A DNA stretch of 64,000 nt from Cytobacillus citreus (lineage in GTDB: Bacteria > Bacillota > Bacilli > Bacillales > Cytobacillaceae): contig NZ_JAGYPM010000003.1 of NCBI RefSeq assembly GCF_018343665.1, forward strand, positions 277,497 through 341,496, written 5' to 3'. Positions 44,055 to 53,288 of this stretch are shown here, one piece after another. A model generated the notes under the pieces. It made no database searches. It had not been told where the DNA came from and saw only the letters and a program-made list of their open reading frames with translations. The first letter of the stretch is position 1; the number at the start of each line of letters is the position of its first letter. The position numbers were made by a program, and so were the translations under genes.

Positions 44055-44118
44055 TATGTTTTTATGTTTTTATGTTTTTATGTTTTTATGTTTTTATGTT
44101 TTTATGTTTTTATATTTT
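44055..44118. repeat. 8-bp tandem repeat (TATGTTTT)7
   Basis: Seven perfect copies of TATGTTTT start at 44055 and every 8 bases to 44103, followed by one degenerate copy (TATATTTT). It lies about 180 bases upstream of the LCP gene. Confidence 0.95.
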
Positions 44119-44301
44119 TCAATTAACACTCAAGGAGGGTATGTAATTTATTCCTTTATTACTGAATAGAAATGACTAATAGCTCTTTTTTAAAAGAATA
44201 GCCCCTATGACACAGACAGATGGGTAGAGTCTGGTAAAAGATAACATATTTATTAGAGGTTTTAGGCAATCGAATTTTTGTGTAATTGGTAGGGGAAAAG
44301 T

Positions 44302-45216
44302 ATGAGATCTGGAAAGAATAGAATGTGGCTCCGCGTAACAGGAATAATTATTCTATTTATTTTAATAGGTACGAGTATTTATGGATATTCATTTTATAAA
44401 TCTTTGACAAAATCGATTGAAACAATGCATCAGCCTATTGATAGGGGGAAATCAATTAAAAGGCAAGAAGAAATTACACTGACCAAACAAGACCCATTCT
44501 CTGTATTAGTGCTTGGTGTTGATGAACGTGAAGGAGATCGTGGACGTTCAGATTCAATTATTGTATTAACAGTTAACCCTAATCAAAACTCTGTCAAGAT
44601 TCTTAGCATCCCTCGAGATACAAGAACAGAGATAATAGGTCATGGTACAGTCGACAAAATCAATCATGCCTATGCATATGGTGGAGTAGAAATGTCAATA
44701 GCAACAGTGGAGAACTTTTTAGATATCCCTATTGATTATTTCATACAAATTAATATGGAGGGTTTTACAGAAATTATTGATTCTGTTGGCGGGGTAACTG
44801 TTAATAATGACTTAGAATTCACCGAAGGAGATCAGCACTTTCCACAAGGAGAAATAACGTTAAATGGGGAGCAAGCTTTATCGTTTTCCAGGATGAGATA
44901 TGATGACCCAAGAGGAGATTTTGGCCGTCAGCTTAGACAGCGTCAAATCATACAAGCCGTACTTAAGAAAGGAGCAAGCCTCTCCTCATTAGCAAACTAT
45001 AAAGAGATATTTCAAGCATTAGGAAATAATATAAAAACAAACCTAGAGTTTGAGGAGATGATAGACATTCAAAAAAATTATCGGGTTGCTGTCAAAACCG
45101 TTGAACAATCATCCATTAACGGGAGTGGGACAAAAATTAACAGCATTTACTATTATATCGTCCCCGATGAGGAAAAAGTACGTGTTCAAGCTGAAATGAA
45201 AGAGCATTTAAAATAA
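44302..45216 (+). CDS. LytR-CpsA-Psr (LCP) family glycopolymer ligase
   Basis: A 304-residue membrane-anchored enzyme that transfers teichoic acid or other wall polymers from undecaprenyl phosphate to peptidoglycan. N-terminal helix LRVTGIIILFILIGTSIYGY, then the extracytoplasmic LCP domain: FSVLVLGVDEREGDRGRSDS, KILSIPRDTRTEI with the conserved Arg residues, KINHAYAYGG, and ALSFSRMRYDDPRGDFGRQL. It belongs to the TagU/TagT/TagV group. AGGGGA precedes the ATG. The upstream region holds an 8-bp tandem array. Confidence 0.9.
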   Translation: MRSGKNRMWLRVTGIIILFILIGTSIYGYSFYKSLTKSIETMHQPIDRGKSIKRQEEITLTKQDPFSVLVLGVDEREGDRGRSDSIIVLTVNPNQNSVKILSIPRDTRTEIIGHGTVDKINHAYAYGGVEMSIATVENFLDIPIDYFIQINMEGFTEIIDSVGGVTVNNDLEFTEGDQHFPQGEITLNGEQALSFSRMRYDDPRGDFGRQLRQRQIIQAVLKKGASLSSLANYKEIFQALGNNIKTNLEFEEMIDIQKNYRVAVKTVEQSSINGSGTKINSIYYYIVPDEEKVRVQAEMKEHLK

Positions 45217-45329
45217 AAAAGCAAAAACTAGAAAATAACCGAAGAATTATCTCCTAACAAAAAGGTGTATAAAATAAAACAGTGACTCAAACCTATAAGG
45301 TTTTAGCTGCATAATCGTCTTTTAAACTC

Positions 45330-46007
45330 CTAGCAAATTTTCTGTATCAACTCAGGAGAATTATTTTTCGGCGAGTTAACGAGCGTAGATACCTCATACG
45401 TCTCCATCAAGTCCTGATTAAGAGCCTTTAGCAATCCATCAAGATAAGATGGATCTGTAATTGATCGATCTAACCATATTTTTTCATCTTCTGGCTTTAA
45501 TATAACAGGCATGCGATCGTGTATATCTTTTACAAGTTCATTAGGCGTTGTGGTGATAACAGAACAGGAGAACACAGATTTCCCTTGTGGAGATTTCCAG
45601 TGCTCCCATAATCCTGCCATTGCGAAAAGTTCATCTGTTCTCAGTTTTATACGCATCGGGGTTTTCGTTTTATTATCATGACGCTTCCATTCATAAAAAC
45701 TGTCCGCAATTATTAAACAGCGTCTTTTCATATAAGCATTACGGAAACTAGGCTTCTCCTTTAAGGATTCAGCTCTCGCATTAATCATTTTATAACCGAT
45801 TTTCTCATCATTAGCCCATGAAGGAATTAATCCCCATCTTAAAAACCCTAATCTATTTCTGCTGCCGTCATTGACGACTGCTAATACAGATTGTGAGGGA
45901 GCGACATTATAATTCGGAGCATATAAATCTTGTTCGATAAGTTGTTCAATATCAAATCGATCAATAATTTGTTCAAAAGTCGCTGTTAAAGTAAAACGTC
46001 CGCACAT
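45330..46007 (-). CDS. SOS response-associated peptidase (SRAP/HMCES family)
   Basis: A 225-residue protein that crosslinks covalently to abasic sites in single-stranded DNA through its N-terminal Cys2, exposed after Met removal (MCGRFTL). Other SRAP motifs are NYNVAPSQSVLAVVND, GLIPSWANDEKIGYKMINAR, AESLKEKPSF, SFYEWKRHD and TTTPNELVKDIHDRMPVIL, supplying the Asn, Glu and His of the active site. Relatives in B. subtilis are YoqW and YoaM. I see no LexA box directly upstream. Confidence 0.92.
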   Translation of the reverse strand: MCGRFTLTATFEQIIDRFDIEQLIEQDLYAPNYNVAPSQSVLAVVNDGSRNRLGFLRWGLIPSWANDEKIGYKMINARAESLKEKPSFRNAYMKRRCLIIADSFYEWKRHDNKTKTPMRIKLRTDELFAMAGLWEHWKSPQGKSVFSCSVITTTPNELVKDIHDRMPVILKPEDEKIWLDRSITDPSYLDGLLKALNQDLMETYEVSTLVNSPKNNSPELIQKIC

Positions 46008-46102
46008 CTAAATCACCTCAAGGCTTTGTTTTGTTCATTTTACCAATAATAAGAGGCTGTCACCACTTCAAGAATATTTCCGATTTCCTTATTAGCAAAA
46101 AG

Positions 46103-46132
46103 AAAAAGCTATTCGCAAAGCGATAGCTTTTT
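46103..46132. terminator. Hairpin terminator between nuclease and SRAP genes
   Basis: AAAAAGCTAT (46103-46112) and ATAGCTTTTT (46123-46132) form a perfect 10-bp stem with T residues on both strands. The orientation suits the end of the nuclease transcript. Confidence 0.75.
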
Positions 46133-46138
46133 TAAATT

Positions 46139-46239
46139 AGGCTGTGTTAAACTTCCCTGTTGATTTCCGCTGCAGGCACGCGCCTTCCGCTCCAATCGAC
46201 AACTAAATAGAATTTCCAACACTAAGCTTTAACACAGCC
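46139..46239. mobile_element. MITE-like element with 11-bp terminal inverted repeats
   Basis: GGCTGTGTTAA at the left (46140-46150) is matched by TTAACACAGCC at the right (46229-46239). The ~100-base interior carries no gene and includes TTTCCGCTGCAGGCACGCG and TCCGCTCCAATCGACAAC. The ends and interior resemble a repeat I have seen widely in Bacillus intergenic DNA, here apparently internally deleted. Confidence 0.6.
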
Positions 46240-46288
46240 ATAAATTAATAAATATGTCCAAAATTTTGATATAACCAAAAACAAATTA

Positions 46289-49200
46289 TTAGTTAGCTTT
46301 TTCCCAGATCATCTGCGCCCATTCAGGATGGTCAATGAACGGATTGCGGTTGTGCTGCCACTTTTCATAAATAATATTGTTGCGGTTTCGTTCAAAATCG
46401 TCTACTGGGTCTTGATTATTCCATTCTAGTAAGACAGACAGCTTACCGTGATATGGGCTGTTTCCATTTCCAACTTTATCATTCAATTCCAAATCGATTT
46501 CACCATTCGTTCCTTCATAGCGAACATCCATATAGAAGAGCATTCTGGCAACATCTCCCTTAACTCTATCTGGAGGTTCCCAAGAGTTCGATGTTTTGAA
46601 ACAGCCATCACAGCCACTGACTGGATTGCCGCCATTATCAAAATCTAGATTTCCTCTAGTACTATTAATCTGTACATCGGAAGGCCGGAGATGATGAAGG
46701 TCCGTACCTGGTCCATTATTTGTCCCAAATCCACCATGGGATTGGGCCCAAACATGCTCACGATTCCATTGACCTACATTTCCGCCATTACTGCTCTTAG
46801 GACGGGATTCACCCTTATAAATCAAAATAACATTGTCCTCGTTATTAGGATCCTCATCAGTTTCCTTTAATGCTTCCCACACTTGACTATACGAAATTTT
46901 GGTTTGCTCGCTAATAATTTTGTGAAGAGCAAGTTTCAAATCTGCTCCGGTTTTCCCAGCAGCTGGATCATAATAGCCATCAAACTCATTCTTCTCTTCA
47001 ACAGTTAATGAGAAGCGGGCAGTAATCTCTCCGCCATTTCCGTCCTTGGCCGTAATTGCGATTAAGTAATTGCCGATTTTATCGGTTGGAAGTGTAAGCA
47101 CAGAACCCGATACAGTACCAATTGTTGTAGTGTAAACCAATGGATCTCCATCTGGATCTGAGAAATGCTCGCTTAATTGAATCGAAACCTTCTCACCAGT
47201 TTTGACATTAATTTTGTCTAATGGCTTAGTTAGTACTGGTGCTTTGTTCTCTTTAGGAGCAAATGGAGAAGGAATCTCTTCCCCTTTCGCATTTGTAAAT
47301 TTAATAGCGGAAGGGTCGACTTTTTTACCTAACGTCCATTGCTTAACATTCTCTGCTCCTCTAATTTCCTTCACCTTATCACTCTCTATTAGAACTTCCT
47401 TTATCTCTGTTCCAGTAAGATCAACAACTGTGTCTTTTTGGGCAGAGCTTATGACAACTCTCGTTTTCTTTAATCCTTCCCCTTTAAGGGTGGCAGATTT
47501 TTTGAGCCAAATTCCTTCGGTGATTGTCGAATTTTTATCCATGATAATTAACGCATTATCCGGTCCTATGACAAGTTTTTTTGCTTTGTAGTTGACAAGA
47601 TTGTACACTTTATCATACTTCGGTTCTTCTGGTTTAACGGGTTCTTTTAGAGTCGTTTGAATTAAAACCGGATCATGGTCGCTGGCACGTCCATGTTCTT
47701 CCATGAAGCCGGAATTAATATGAACAATATCAACTTCAGTTGAATCTGCTAAATTGTTAGAAACTAAAATATGATCTAAAACTTGAGCATTCCCTTGGTA
47801 GTTATAAGTATAGCGCTCATCTGCCGGAACTTTTTCTATCATGTTCGTTAATTCTTGTCCTTTTAATGCTTTCAACGGATTAGAAAATTCAAAATCATTA
47901 AAGTCACCAAGCAATACAATATTTGCATTCGGATCCTTTGATTGAACATCCTTGACGAAATTGTTTACAATCGCGGAAATTTCCATCCGCTGTTTTTCAC
48001 TATTTAAAACTGGAGGCTGAGTTTTTCCAAACAGAGGAAGGTCTCCGCCTTTTGAGTTAAAATGGTTTGCTACAACAATGACATTTTCTCCTTTAAATTC
48101 AAACTGTGCGGCTAACGGTTTTCGGCTTGAATTGAAAGCAGAATTTGTAGGATCGATACGACCTGGATTAAGTGTAAGCTTGCCATTTTCAAATCCGACT
48201 GCTTCTGTAGCAGAGCCTTTTACACCTTCCATTAGTGATACTCGTTCCGGATTGTAAAGGAAACCAACACGGATATTTCCTCCTGGCTGTCCGCCATCTA
48301 ATTTATCTACCGGTGAAATATCTGTATAGACATATGTTGGGCCACCTAAAGATACTATTTTTTCGATTAATTTCGCTGCACTTTGGCTTGCATCAGTCGT
48401 TCCGCTGTCCGTTGGTCCATCATTATCTTGAACCTCTGTCAAGCCAATAATATCTGGTTGTTTCATATTTGTAACAATAGCTTCTGCTAGTTTCGTAACC
48501 TTCGAATCATCTGTTTTCGCTGAAAAGTTTTCTACATTGTATGATGCTATAGTCAATTTTTCATCCTCTGGCGCAATTGCTGTTGTTTCGCGCTCGTTTG
48601 CTCCAGGCAACAGTGATGGCAATTTCGCTTTATCACTTAGGATTTTATAGTTGCTGAAACCATAGCTTACAACCCCCTGAATAGATCCATTGAAGCGATC
48701 CCCCATTTTAGCTACAAATGAATTATCATTAATATCAATAGTCATTCTTTCTGGGTTAAAATCCGTTTCTGTAATGCGTAACCCACCCGCTTTTGTATTT
48801 GTTGGAATATTTTCGGGAACGACGATAATTTCTCCATATTTTTGTGGAGCTACTACCTTTGGATTATTTACTTGTACGAGCATACCCTCAAGGCTCTCAA
48901 AAAAGTCAATACCATCAACCTCAGGATTAAAAGCTGTTAAACTATCGCTGTCGATCACTTCAAGAGGCGGCATACGATCGACTCCCAGAACAACAGGAGC
49001 AGGTAGGGGCTCATTGCTTTTAATCATTTGAATATTAGTTGCATTTATTTCAGTAACAGGGAGGTCCGTTTGCAGCTTTTCAGCATATCCCTCCAAAACC
49101 CATTCTTTCACTTGACCACTAGCTTTTACAACATCACCCACTTTAACATTATGGGATTTTTTATAAACTAAAATGCCTTCAGAAGTGTTTGGATCTTCAT

Positions 49201-50032
49201 CTGGCTGCCTGTCCTGCATATAAAAATTGCTTCCATCAACTACATATGTAACAATTCCCTCAATACCTACTACGTTTTGATCTGCATATGGAGAAGAATG
49301 GCCAGCACCCTGAATATCATGAATACGGATCGTATCCTCCTGTTGAATGCTATAATCATACACCTTTACTTCACTGTCTGTTAAACCTGCTTTTACGGCA
49401 ATGGCTTTGATGGTGACTGGGGCATTTATTTCGATCGGCTCTGTGTAAAGCGTGCTGAATTTAGTAGGTTCTGAGCCGTCTAAAGTAAAATAGATTTCTG
49501 CATCTTTAGTAGTTGTCGCTAATTCAACTCTTGTACCTTTGACAACTGCACCACTATCTGGTAATGCAGTTACAGCTTGAACCTTGACAGGGTCAGTATC
49601 CTCGACAAATGAATAAGCAGTAGGACTTTTCAAACCTGGAACTGCAAAGTAAGCAGTTAAATTACCAGTAATATTAATTTTTTTTCCTAGATTCTCTGGG
49701 TGATCCACAAGATTCAATGCTGTTCTAATAGAACCTGCTGGCAGCTGAACAGGCAAAATTTTCTTTGCATCCGTTTCATCTGCTGAATCTGCAATAGCAA
49801 TATTAGTGTTCACTGTAAAAGGCCCTTGATGCTGATATTTTGGGCCATTATTAGTAACACCAACAATGTACCCTTCAACCGTGGCAAATCCACTATTATT
49901 TGCAATTGCCTCTGCAACCGTAATTGTTTCTGCTGCCTTCGATACATTTCCAAGGAATGGATTAAACAGGCTGAAAATCATTGTAAAAATTAGAGCGAGG
50001 CTAAATATCTTTTTCTGAAGCCTACCTTTCAT
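46289..50032 (-). CDS. Secreted multidomain nuclease with EEP and endonuclease I domains
   Basis: A 1247-residue extracellular protein. After a signal peptide (KIFSLALIFTMIFSLFNPFL) come a DUF6359-like OB region (~35-130), a chitobiase C-terminal-type beta domain (~155-230, FTLDGSEPTKFSTLYTEPI), a YhcR-type OB domain (~235-330, VVGIEGIVTYVVDGSNFYMQ), an endonuclease/exonuclease/phosphatase domain (~490-800: TIASYNVENFS, GLTEVQDNDGP, VVANHFNSKGG, VLLGDFNDFE, DHDPVLIQ), a cadherin-like module (~935-1010), and a C-terminal endonuclease I domain (WNREHVWAQSHGG, TDLHHLRPSDVQINSTRGN). No LPXTG anchor. Probably degrades external DNA for nutrients or biofilm turnover. Confidence 0.9.
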   Translation of the reverse strand: MKGRLQKKIFSLALIFTMIFSLFNPFLGNVSKAAETITVAEAIANNSGFATVEGYIVGVTNNGPKYQHQGPFTVNTNIAIADSADETDAKKILPVQLPAGSIRTALNLVDHPENLGKKINITGNLTAYFAVPGLKSPTAYSFVEDTDPVKVQAVTALPDSGAVVKGTRVELATTTKDAEIYFTLDGSEPTKFSTLYTEPIEINAPVTIKAIAVKAGLTDSEVKVYDYSIQQEDTIRIHDIQGAGHSSPYADQNVVGIEGIVTYVVDGSNFYMQDRQPDEDPNTSEGILVYKKSHNVKVGDVVKASGQVKEWVLEGYAEKLQTDLPVTEINATNIQMIKSNEPLPAPVVLGVDRMPPLEVIDSDSLTAFNPEVDGIDFFESLEGMLVQVNNPKVVAPQKYGEIIVVPENIPTNTKAGGLRITETDFNPERMTIDINDNSFVAKMGDRFNGSIQGVVSYGFSNYKILSDKAKLPSLLPGANERETTAIAPEDEKLTIASYNVENFSAKTDDSKVTKLAEAIVTNMKQPDIIGLTEVQDNDGPTDSGTTDASQSAAKLIEKIVSLGGPTYVYTDISPVDKLDGGQPGGNIRVGFLYNPERVSLMEGVKGSATEAVGFENGKLTLNPGRIDPTNSAFNSSRKPLAAQFEFKGENVIVVANHFNSKGGDLPLFGKTQPPVLNSEKQRMEISAIVNNFVKDVQSKDPNANIVLLGDFNDFEFSNPLKALKGQELTNMIEKVPADERYTYNYQGNAQVLDHILVSNNLADSTEVDIVHINSGFMEEHGRASDHDPVLIQTTLKEPVKPEEPKYDKVYNLVNYKAKKLVIGPDNALIIMDKNSTITEGIWLKKSATLKGEGLKKTRVVISSAQKDTVVDLTGTEIKEVLIESDKVKEIRGAENVKQWTLGKKVDPSAIKFTNAKGEEIPSPFAPKENKAPVLTKPLDKINVKTGEKVSIQLSEHFSDPDGDPLVYTTTIGTVSGSVLTLPTDKIGNYLIAITAKDGNGGEITARFSLTVEEKNEFDGYYDPAAGKTGADLKLALHKIISEQTKISYSQVWEALKETDEDPNNEDNVILIYKGESRPKSSNGGNVGQWNREHVWAQSHGGFGTNNGPGTDLHHLRPSDVQINSTRGNLDFDNGGNPVSGCDGCFKTSNSWEPPDRVKGDVARMLFYMDVRYEGTNGEIDLELNDKVGNGNSPYHGKLSVLLEWNNQDPVDDFERNRNNIIYEKWQHNRNPFIDHPEWAQMIWEKAN

Positions 50033-50397
50033 TTGAACTCCCCCAAACCCTCTTAATTATATTAATACCTTCTTCTCATTTAGTTAAGCATTCCTCTATT
50101 AACTGCACAATCACATTTTTGTAAATTTTAATTAAAATACCAAAAATAAGAAGATTATACTATTTGTCATATAGGCTTAACTACTCAAATTCTAAGGAAA
50201 AGGGATTGACTGAGTAAACATTTTGGCCTTAACGCTTCCTGCTAGAAGGATTAATAGAATTACTTAGTCTATGAAAATCTGCAGCATTAAAACCATTCTT
50301 CCATGAAAAAAGACATGGATTAAAAAAGATTGCAAGAAATATTCTGAAATAATACATTGCCGAAACAGAATTTTCTATATTTTTAGATATTAAACCC

Positions 50398-50427
50398 TTG
50401 ACAAACTTGCTCGTCCTCGTCCATAAT
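50398..50427 (+). promoter_or_regulatory. SigA promoter of proI
   Basis: TTGACA (50398-50403) and CATAAT (50422-50427) are 18 bases apart, just before the T-box leader. Confidence 0.75.
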
Positions 50428-50439
50428 CTCTATTAATAT

Positions 50440-50703
50440 CATTAGACAGAGGAAAACAGCGATGAATAAGGCCAGTAAATGGAACAAAGACGAAAGAGAG
50501 TGAAGCTCAGCGGCTGAAAGGCTTCACCGTCCACTTGACCATTGAACCTACCTTATGAGCAGTTAGGAAAACCTAAACGTGTTTCCGGCGTTAACGGAGA
50601 AGAGATACCCTTTTGCTGCATTTAAGAAAGGGTAATTAAGGTGGTACCACGAAAACTTAGCCCTTTCGTCCTTTACGGATGAAGGGGCTTTTTATTTTTA
50701 TTT
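50440..50703 (+). promoter_or_regulatory. T-box leader upstream of proI, specifier CCU (Pro)
   Basis: A classic T-box element. A long stem I region carries GAA-CCU-ACC with the CCU specifier at 50547-50549. The T-box motif AATTAAGGTGGTACCACG is at 50633-50651, and the terminator stem AGCCCTTTCGTCC / GGATGAAGGGGCT is at about 50660-50691 with a T-run. Uncharged proline tRNA would stabilise the antiterminator and switch on proI. Confidence 0.9.
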
Positions 50704-50807
50704 TTGATAAATGGGGAAATTTTAACTAACTTACACGAACCTTCTCCCTAACGTAAATCAAACAAAATCGTCTACAAAAAAGTTTTATTCATAAGGAGGC
50801 ATTCAGA

Positions 50808-51638
50808 ATGAAAAAAGTAGCGTTTATCGGTGCAGGTTCTATGGCAGATGCATTAATTTCCGGAATATTAAAAAATAAAATAGTTGATCCACATCGTATT
50901 TGGGTAACGAATAAGGCTGATCACGACAAGTTAAAGGAGATGCAAACTCAATATGGAGTTCAAACAACGTATCAATTAGAGGAGATTTTTCATGATGCTG
51001 AGATTGTCTTTTTGGCGATGAAGCCTAAAGATGCGGCAGTGGCGATTACTCGAATAAAGAAATACTTAACGCAGGAAATGCTTGTTATTTCCGTTTTAGC
51101 AGGAGTGGCGATCAACAGCATCGAACACTTAGCAGAAAAGGAGTTGGCCATTGTGAGAGCAATGCCGAATACTTCTGCTGCTGTCGGAAAATCAGCAACG
51201 GCCTTGGCGATAAATGAAAATGTATCTGAGGAACAAGTAAAGCTCGTTACGAAAATATTCGGAACAGTTGGTTTGACTGCAATAGTTGAAGAGGAGCAGC
51301 TTGATGCAATAACAGGTTTATCAGGCAGTGGGCCAGCTTATATCTACTATCTTACAGAAGCGATGGAAAAAAGCGCATTAGACATTGGACTTGAAAAAAA
51401 CGTCGCAAAGGAATTTATTGTACAAACATTGCTTGGGGCAGCTGAAATGCTATCAAAATCAACGAAGGAAACTCAGCAGCTTCGCAAAGAAGTGACAAGC
51501 CCAGGTGGAACAACGGAGGCTGGTATAAAAATTTTAGATTCCTATGGTGTACAGAATGCATTTATTGATTGTATTAAAGAAGCGACTGCACAGTCAAAAA
51601 GACTAGGACAGGCGTTTAGAGCTAAAATGGAGGTTTAA
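50808..51638 (+). CDS. proI: Pyrroline-5-carboxylate reductase
   Basis: Reduces pyrroline-5-carboxylate to proline. 276 residues. The N-terminal Rossmann motif is VAFIGAGSMADALISGILKN, followed by VFLAMKPKDAAVAI and VISVLAGVAI. The P5C-reductase signature lies in the second half: ITGLSGSGPAYIYYLTEAME and VTSPGGTTEAGIKIL. Position next to the yqjP-yqjQ region indicates ProI rather than ProG or ProH. AAGGAGG precedes the ATG. Controlled by the proline T-box leader. Confidence 0.95.
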   Translation: MKKVAFIGAGSMADALISGILKNKIVDPHRIWVTNKADHDKLKEMQTQYGVQTTYQLEEIFHDAEIVFLAMKPKDAAVAITRIKKYLTQEMLVISVLAGVAINSIEHLAEKELAIVRAMPNTSAAVGKSATALAINENVSEEQVKLVTKIFGTVGLTAIVEEEQLDAITGLSGSGPAYIYYLTEAMEKSALDIGLEKNVAKEFIVQTLLGAAEMLSKSTKETQQLRKEVTSPGGTTEAGIKILDSYGVQNAFIDCIKEATAQSKRLGQAFRAKMEV

Positions 51639-51737
51639 GTAGGTACATTTAATAACTACTTTACAAGTTGATCGAGTACTTTCCTTGAGGTATGTGGCAC
51701 ATTTCAATATTTTTTTAGCATAGCACTGAGATAAAAT

Positions 51738-51776
51738 AAAAGCCGCCAACTGACTTAACCTTCAATTGGCGGCAAA
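51738..51776 (-). terminator. Terminator of the M14 peptidase gene
   Basis: GCCGCCAA (51742-51749) and TTGGCGGC (51766-51773) form a GC-rich 8-bp stem followed on the minus strand by TTTTATTTTAT. Confidence 0.85.
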
Positions 51777-51790
51777 TGAACAAATATTTT

Positions 51791-52987
51791 TTATAATCCG
51801 CCTGGAGTTCTTACGCTTAACGGAATGCTTTCATATTCTTCTGGATTTAATTGATATACAGATCCATCTGTCACGCCATTAATAATGCCCATGAGACCTG
51901 TTTCAACCGTTTTTACGAGCTGCCCTCTCTTCTTTTGACCAAAATTTTGCGTTTGCCCACTTACTTCAAAAAGAACTGTTCCGCTCCCATTTAATGCAAA
52001 CGCGCCTAAAGCTGTTCCTGGTAAGTCAATATTTTGATCGTACAATGAAATATTTGTAAATACAGAATTGCCTTTTTCCTGAAGTGCGTTATATGCCGCT
52101 AAATTCAATTGTCTTGAAAAATCATAATTATAGTTCTCAGCGTACGCAGCATATTTTTCACCGCCAGGGCTGTTTGGATGCTTGACGAACTTTCCTGAAA
52201 TAGACATCGTCACACGATCATCCGTACCTTCTACGTAAGGGAATCCTTGATGATGAAGATCAACGAACACATCCACTTTTCCGAATTGTTCCTTTAAGCC
52301 CTTGTAAACATCTCTAACTGTTTGCGCTTCTGGTGTAATAAACCAGCCGTATTTATTAGATGCACCAGGGAAATCTTCAGGCTTTGGAACATAGTTCAAG
52401 TCTGGATTAAAGTCTCGGTTCACATCAAATCCTGGGTTGAGATTATAATTATAACTTCCAGGATAATTGTAATAATTCCAGGCAGGCTGGACATTTGCTA
52501 ACTGAGGGAATTTCGCAACTACCTCCGCCCAATCCATGTCATTCGCACGGCGGTCAAGCTCAGAGCCATCAGCGTTCATCATTGGAATGGCGACGATTGT
52601 CAGCTCATCCAAAATCTTTTTCGCTTCTTGTGAATTGCTTGATCCAAGATTTTGCAAAATGTTTAAAAGGGCAACTGTTCCTGTTTTCTCATTTCCATGA
52701 ATCTCACTCTCGATTAATACAACCTTATCTCCATGGCCAACCGTTACCTTATAGATGTCACGCCCTAAATTTGTTTTACCAGCCGTTTCAACCTTTACTT
52801 TGCCTTGGCTAGATTTCTGGATCTGCTCTAGCTTCTTTGTAAGTTGATCATAGTTGATAAACCCTTCAATCGATAGATTATCCCCTTGTTGTGGACTTGG
52901 CCCTGGCTCAGCAAAACCAACATTCGGTACAGCCAATAACGATGCAGCTAAAGCTGTTGAACTTAATACCTTCCAAAGCTTATTCAT
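51791..52987 (-). CDS. Secreted M14 zinc carboxypeptidase
   Basis: A 398-residue extracellular peptidase. Signal peptide KLWKVLSSTALAASLLAVPN ending at GFAEP. The zinc site is HGNEKTG (HxxE) with the later His in DVFVDLHHQGFPYVEG; VAIPMMNADGSELDRRANDM and FDVNRDFNPD are substrate-pocket landmarks, and the catalytic Glu is in TVLFEVSGQTQNFG. I chose the ATG at 52987 because GGAGG lies 8 bases upstream; a GTG 5 codons earlier overlaps that site. No wall anchor. It probably trims peptides outside the cell. Confidence 0.88.
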   Translation of the reverse strand: MNKLWKVLSSTALAASLLAVPNVGFAEPGPSPQQGDNLSIEGFINYDQLTKKLEQIQKSSQGKVKVETAGKTNLGRDIYKVTVGHGDKVVLIESEIHGNEKTGTVALLNILQNLGSSNSQEAKKILDELTIVAIPMMNADGSELDRRANDMDWAEVVAKFPQLANVQPAWNYYNYPGSYNYNLNPGFDVNRDFNPDLNYVPKPEDFPGASNKYGWFITPEAQTVRDVYKGLKEQFGKVDVFVDLHHQGFPYVEGTDDRVTMSISGKFVKHPNSPGGEKYAAYAENYNYDFSRQLNLAAYNALQEKGNSVFTNISLYDQNIDLPGTALGAFALNGSGTVLFEVSGQTQNFGQKKRGQLVKTVETGLMGIINGVTDGSVYQLNPEEYESIPLSVRTPGGL

Positions 52988-53288
52988 TCTCCATTCCTCC
53001 ACCCTTTTTTATGTAAAAACAATGTAAGATTTCTACGATATTTCTCCGTTTCCTCTCGCTTTTTTGAAAATGAATACATAAGACTAAAAAAGGAAAAAAA
53101 ACGCTTGGTAACTAAGTATTCGTTATTTTCTGTTTATTTACAAACGCAAGTTCAATCGAACTATTTCTAGTCACGAAATTTTCAATTCACTAAATATATG
53201 AATAAAAAATGTTGTAAGTTAAAATGGAGGAAAAGGAGTAGGCCATTTTGATATACTTAAATAAATTTACAAAAAGGAGGCATTTTCG

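Noticed and set aside
46497..49031. Plus-strand open frames across the nuclease gene
   Set aside because: Shadows of the long minus-strand gene, whose domain motifs are unmistakable.
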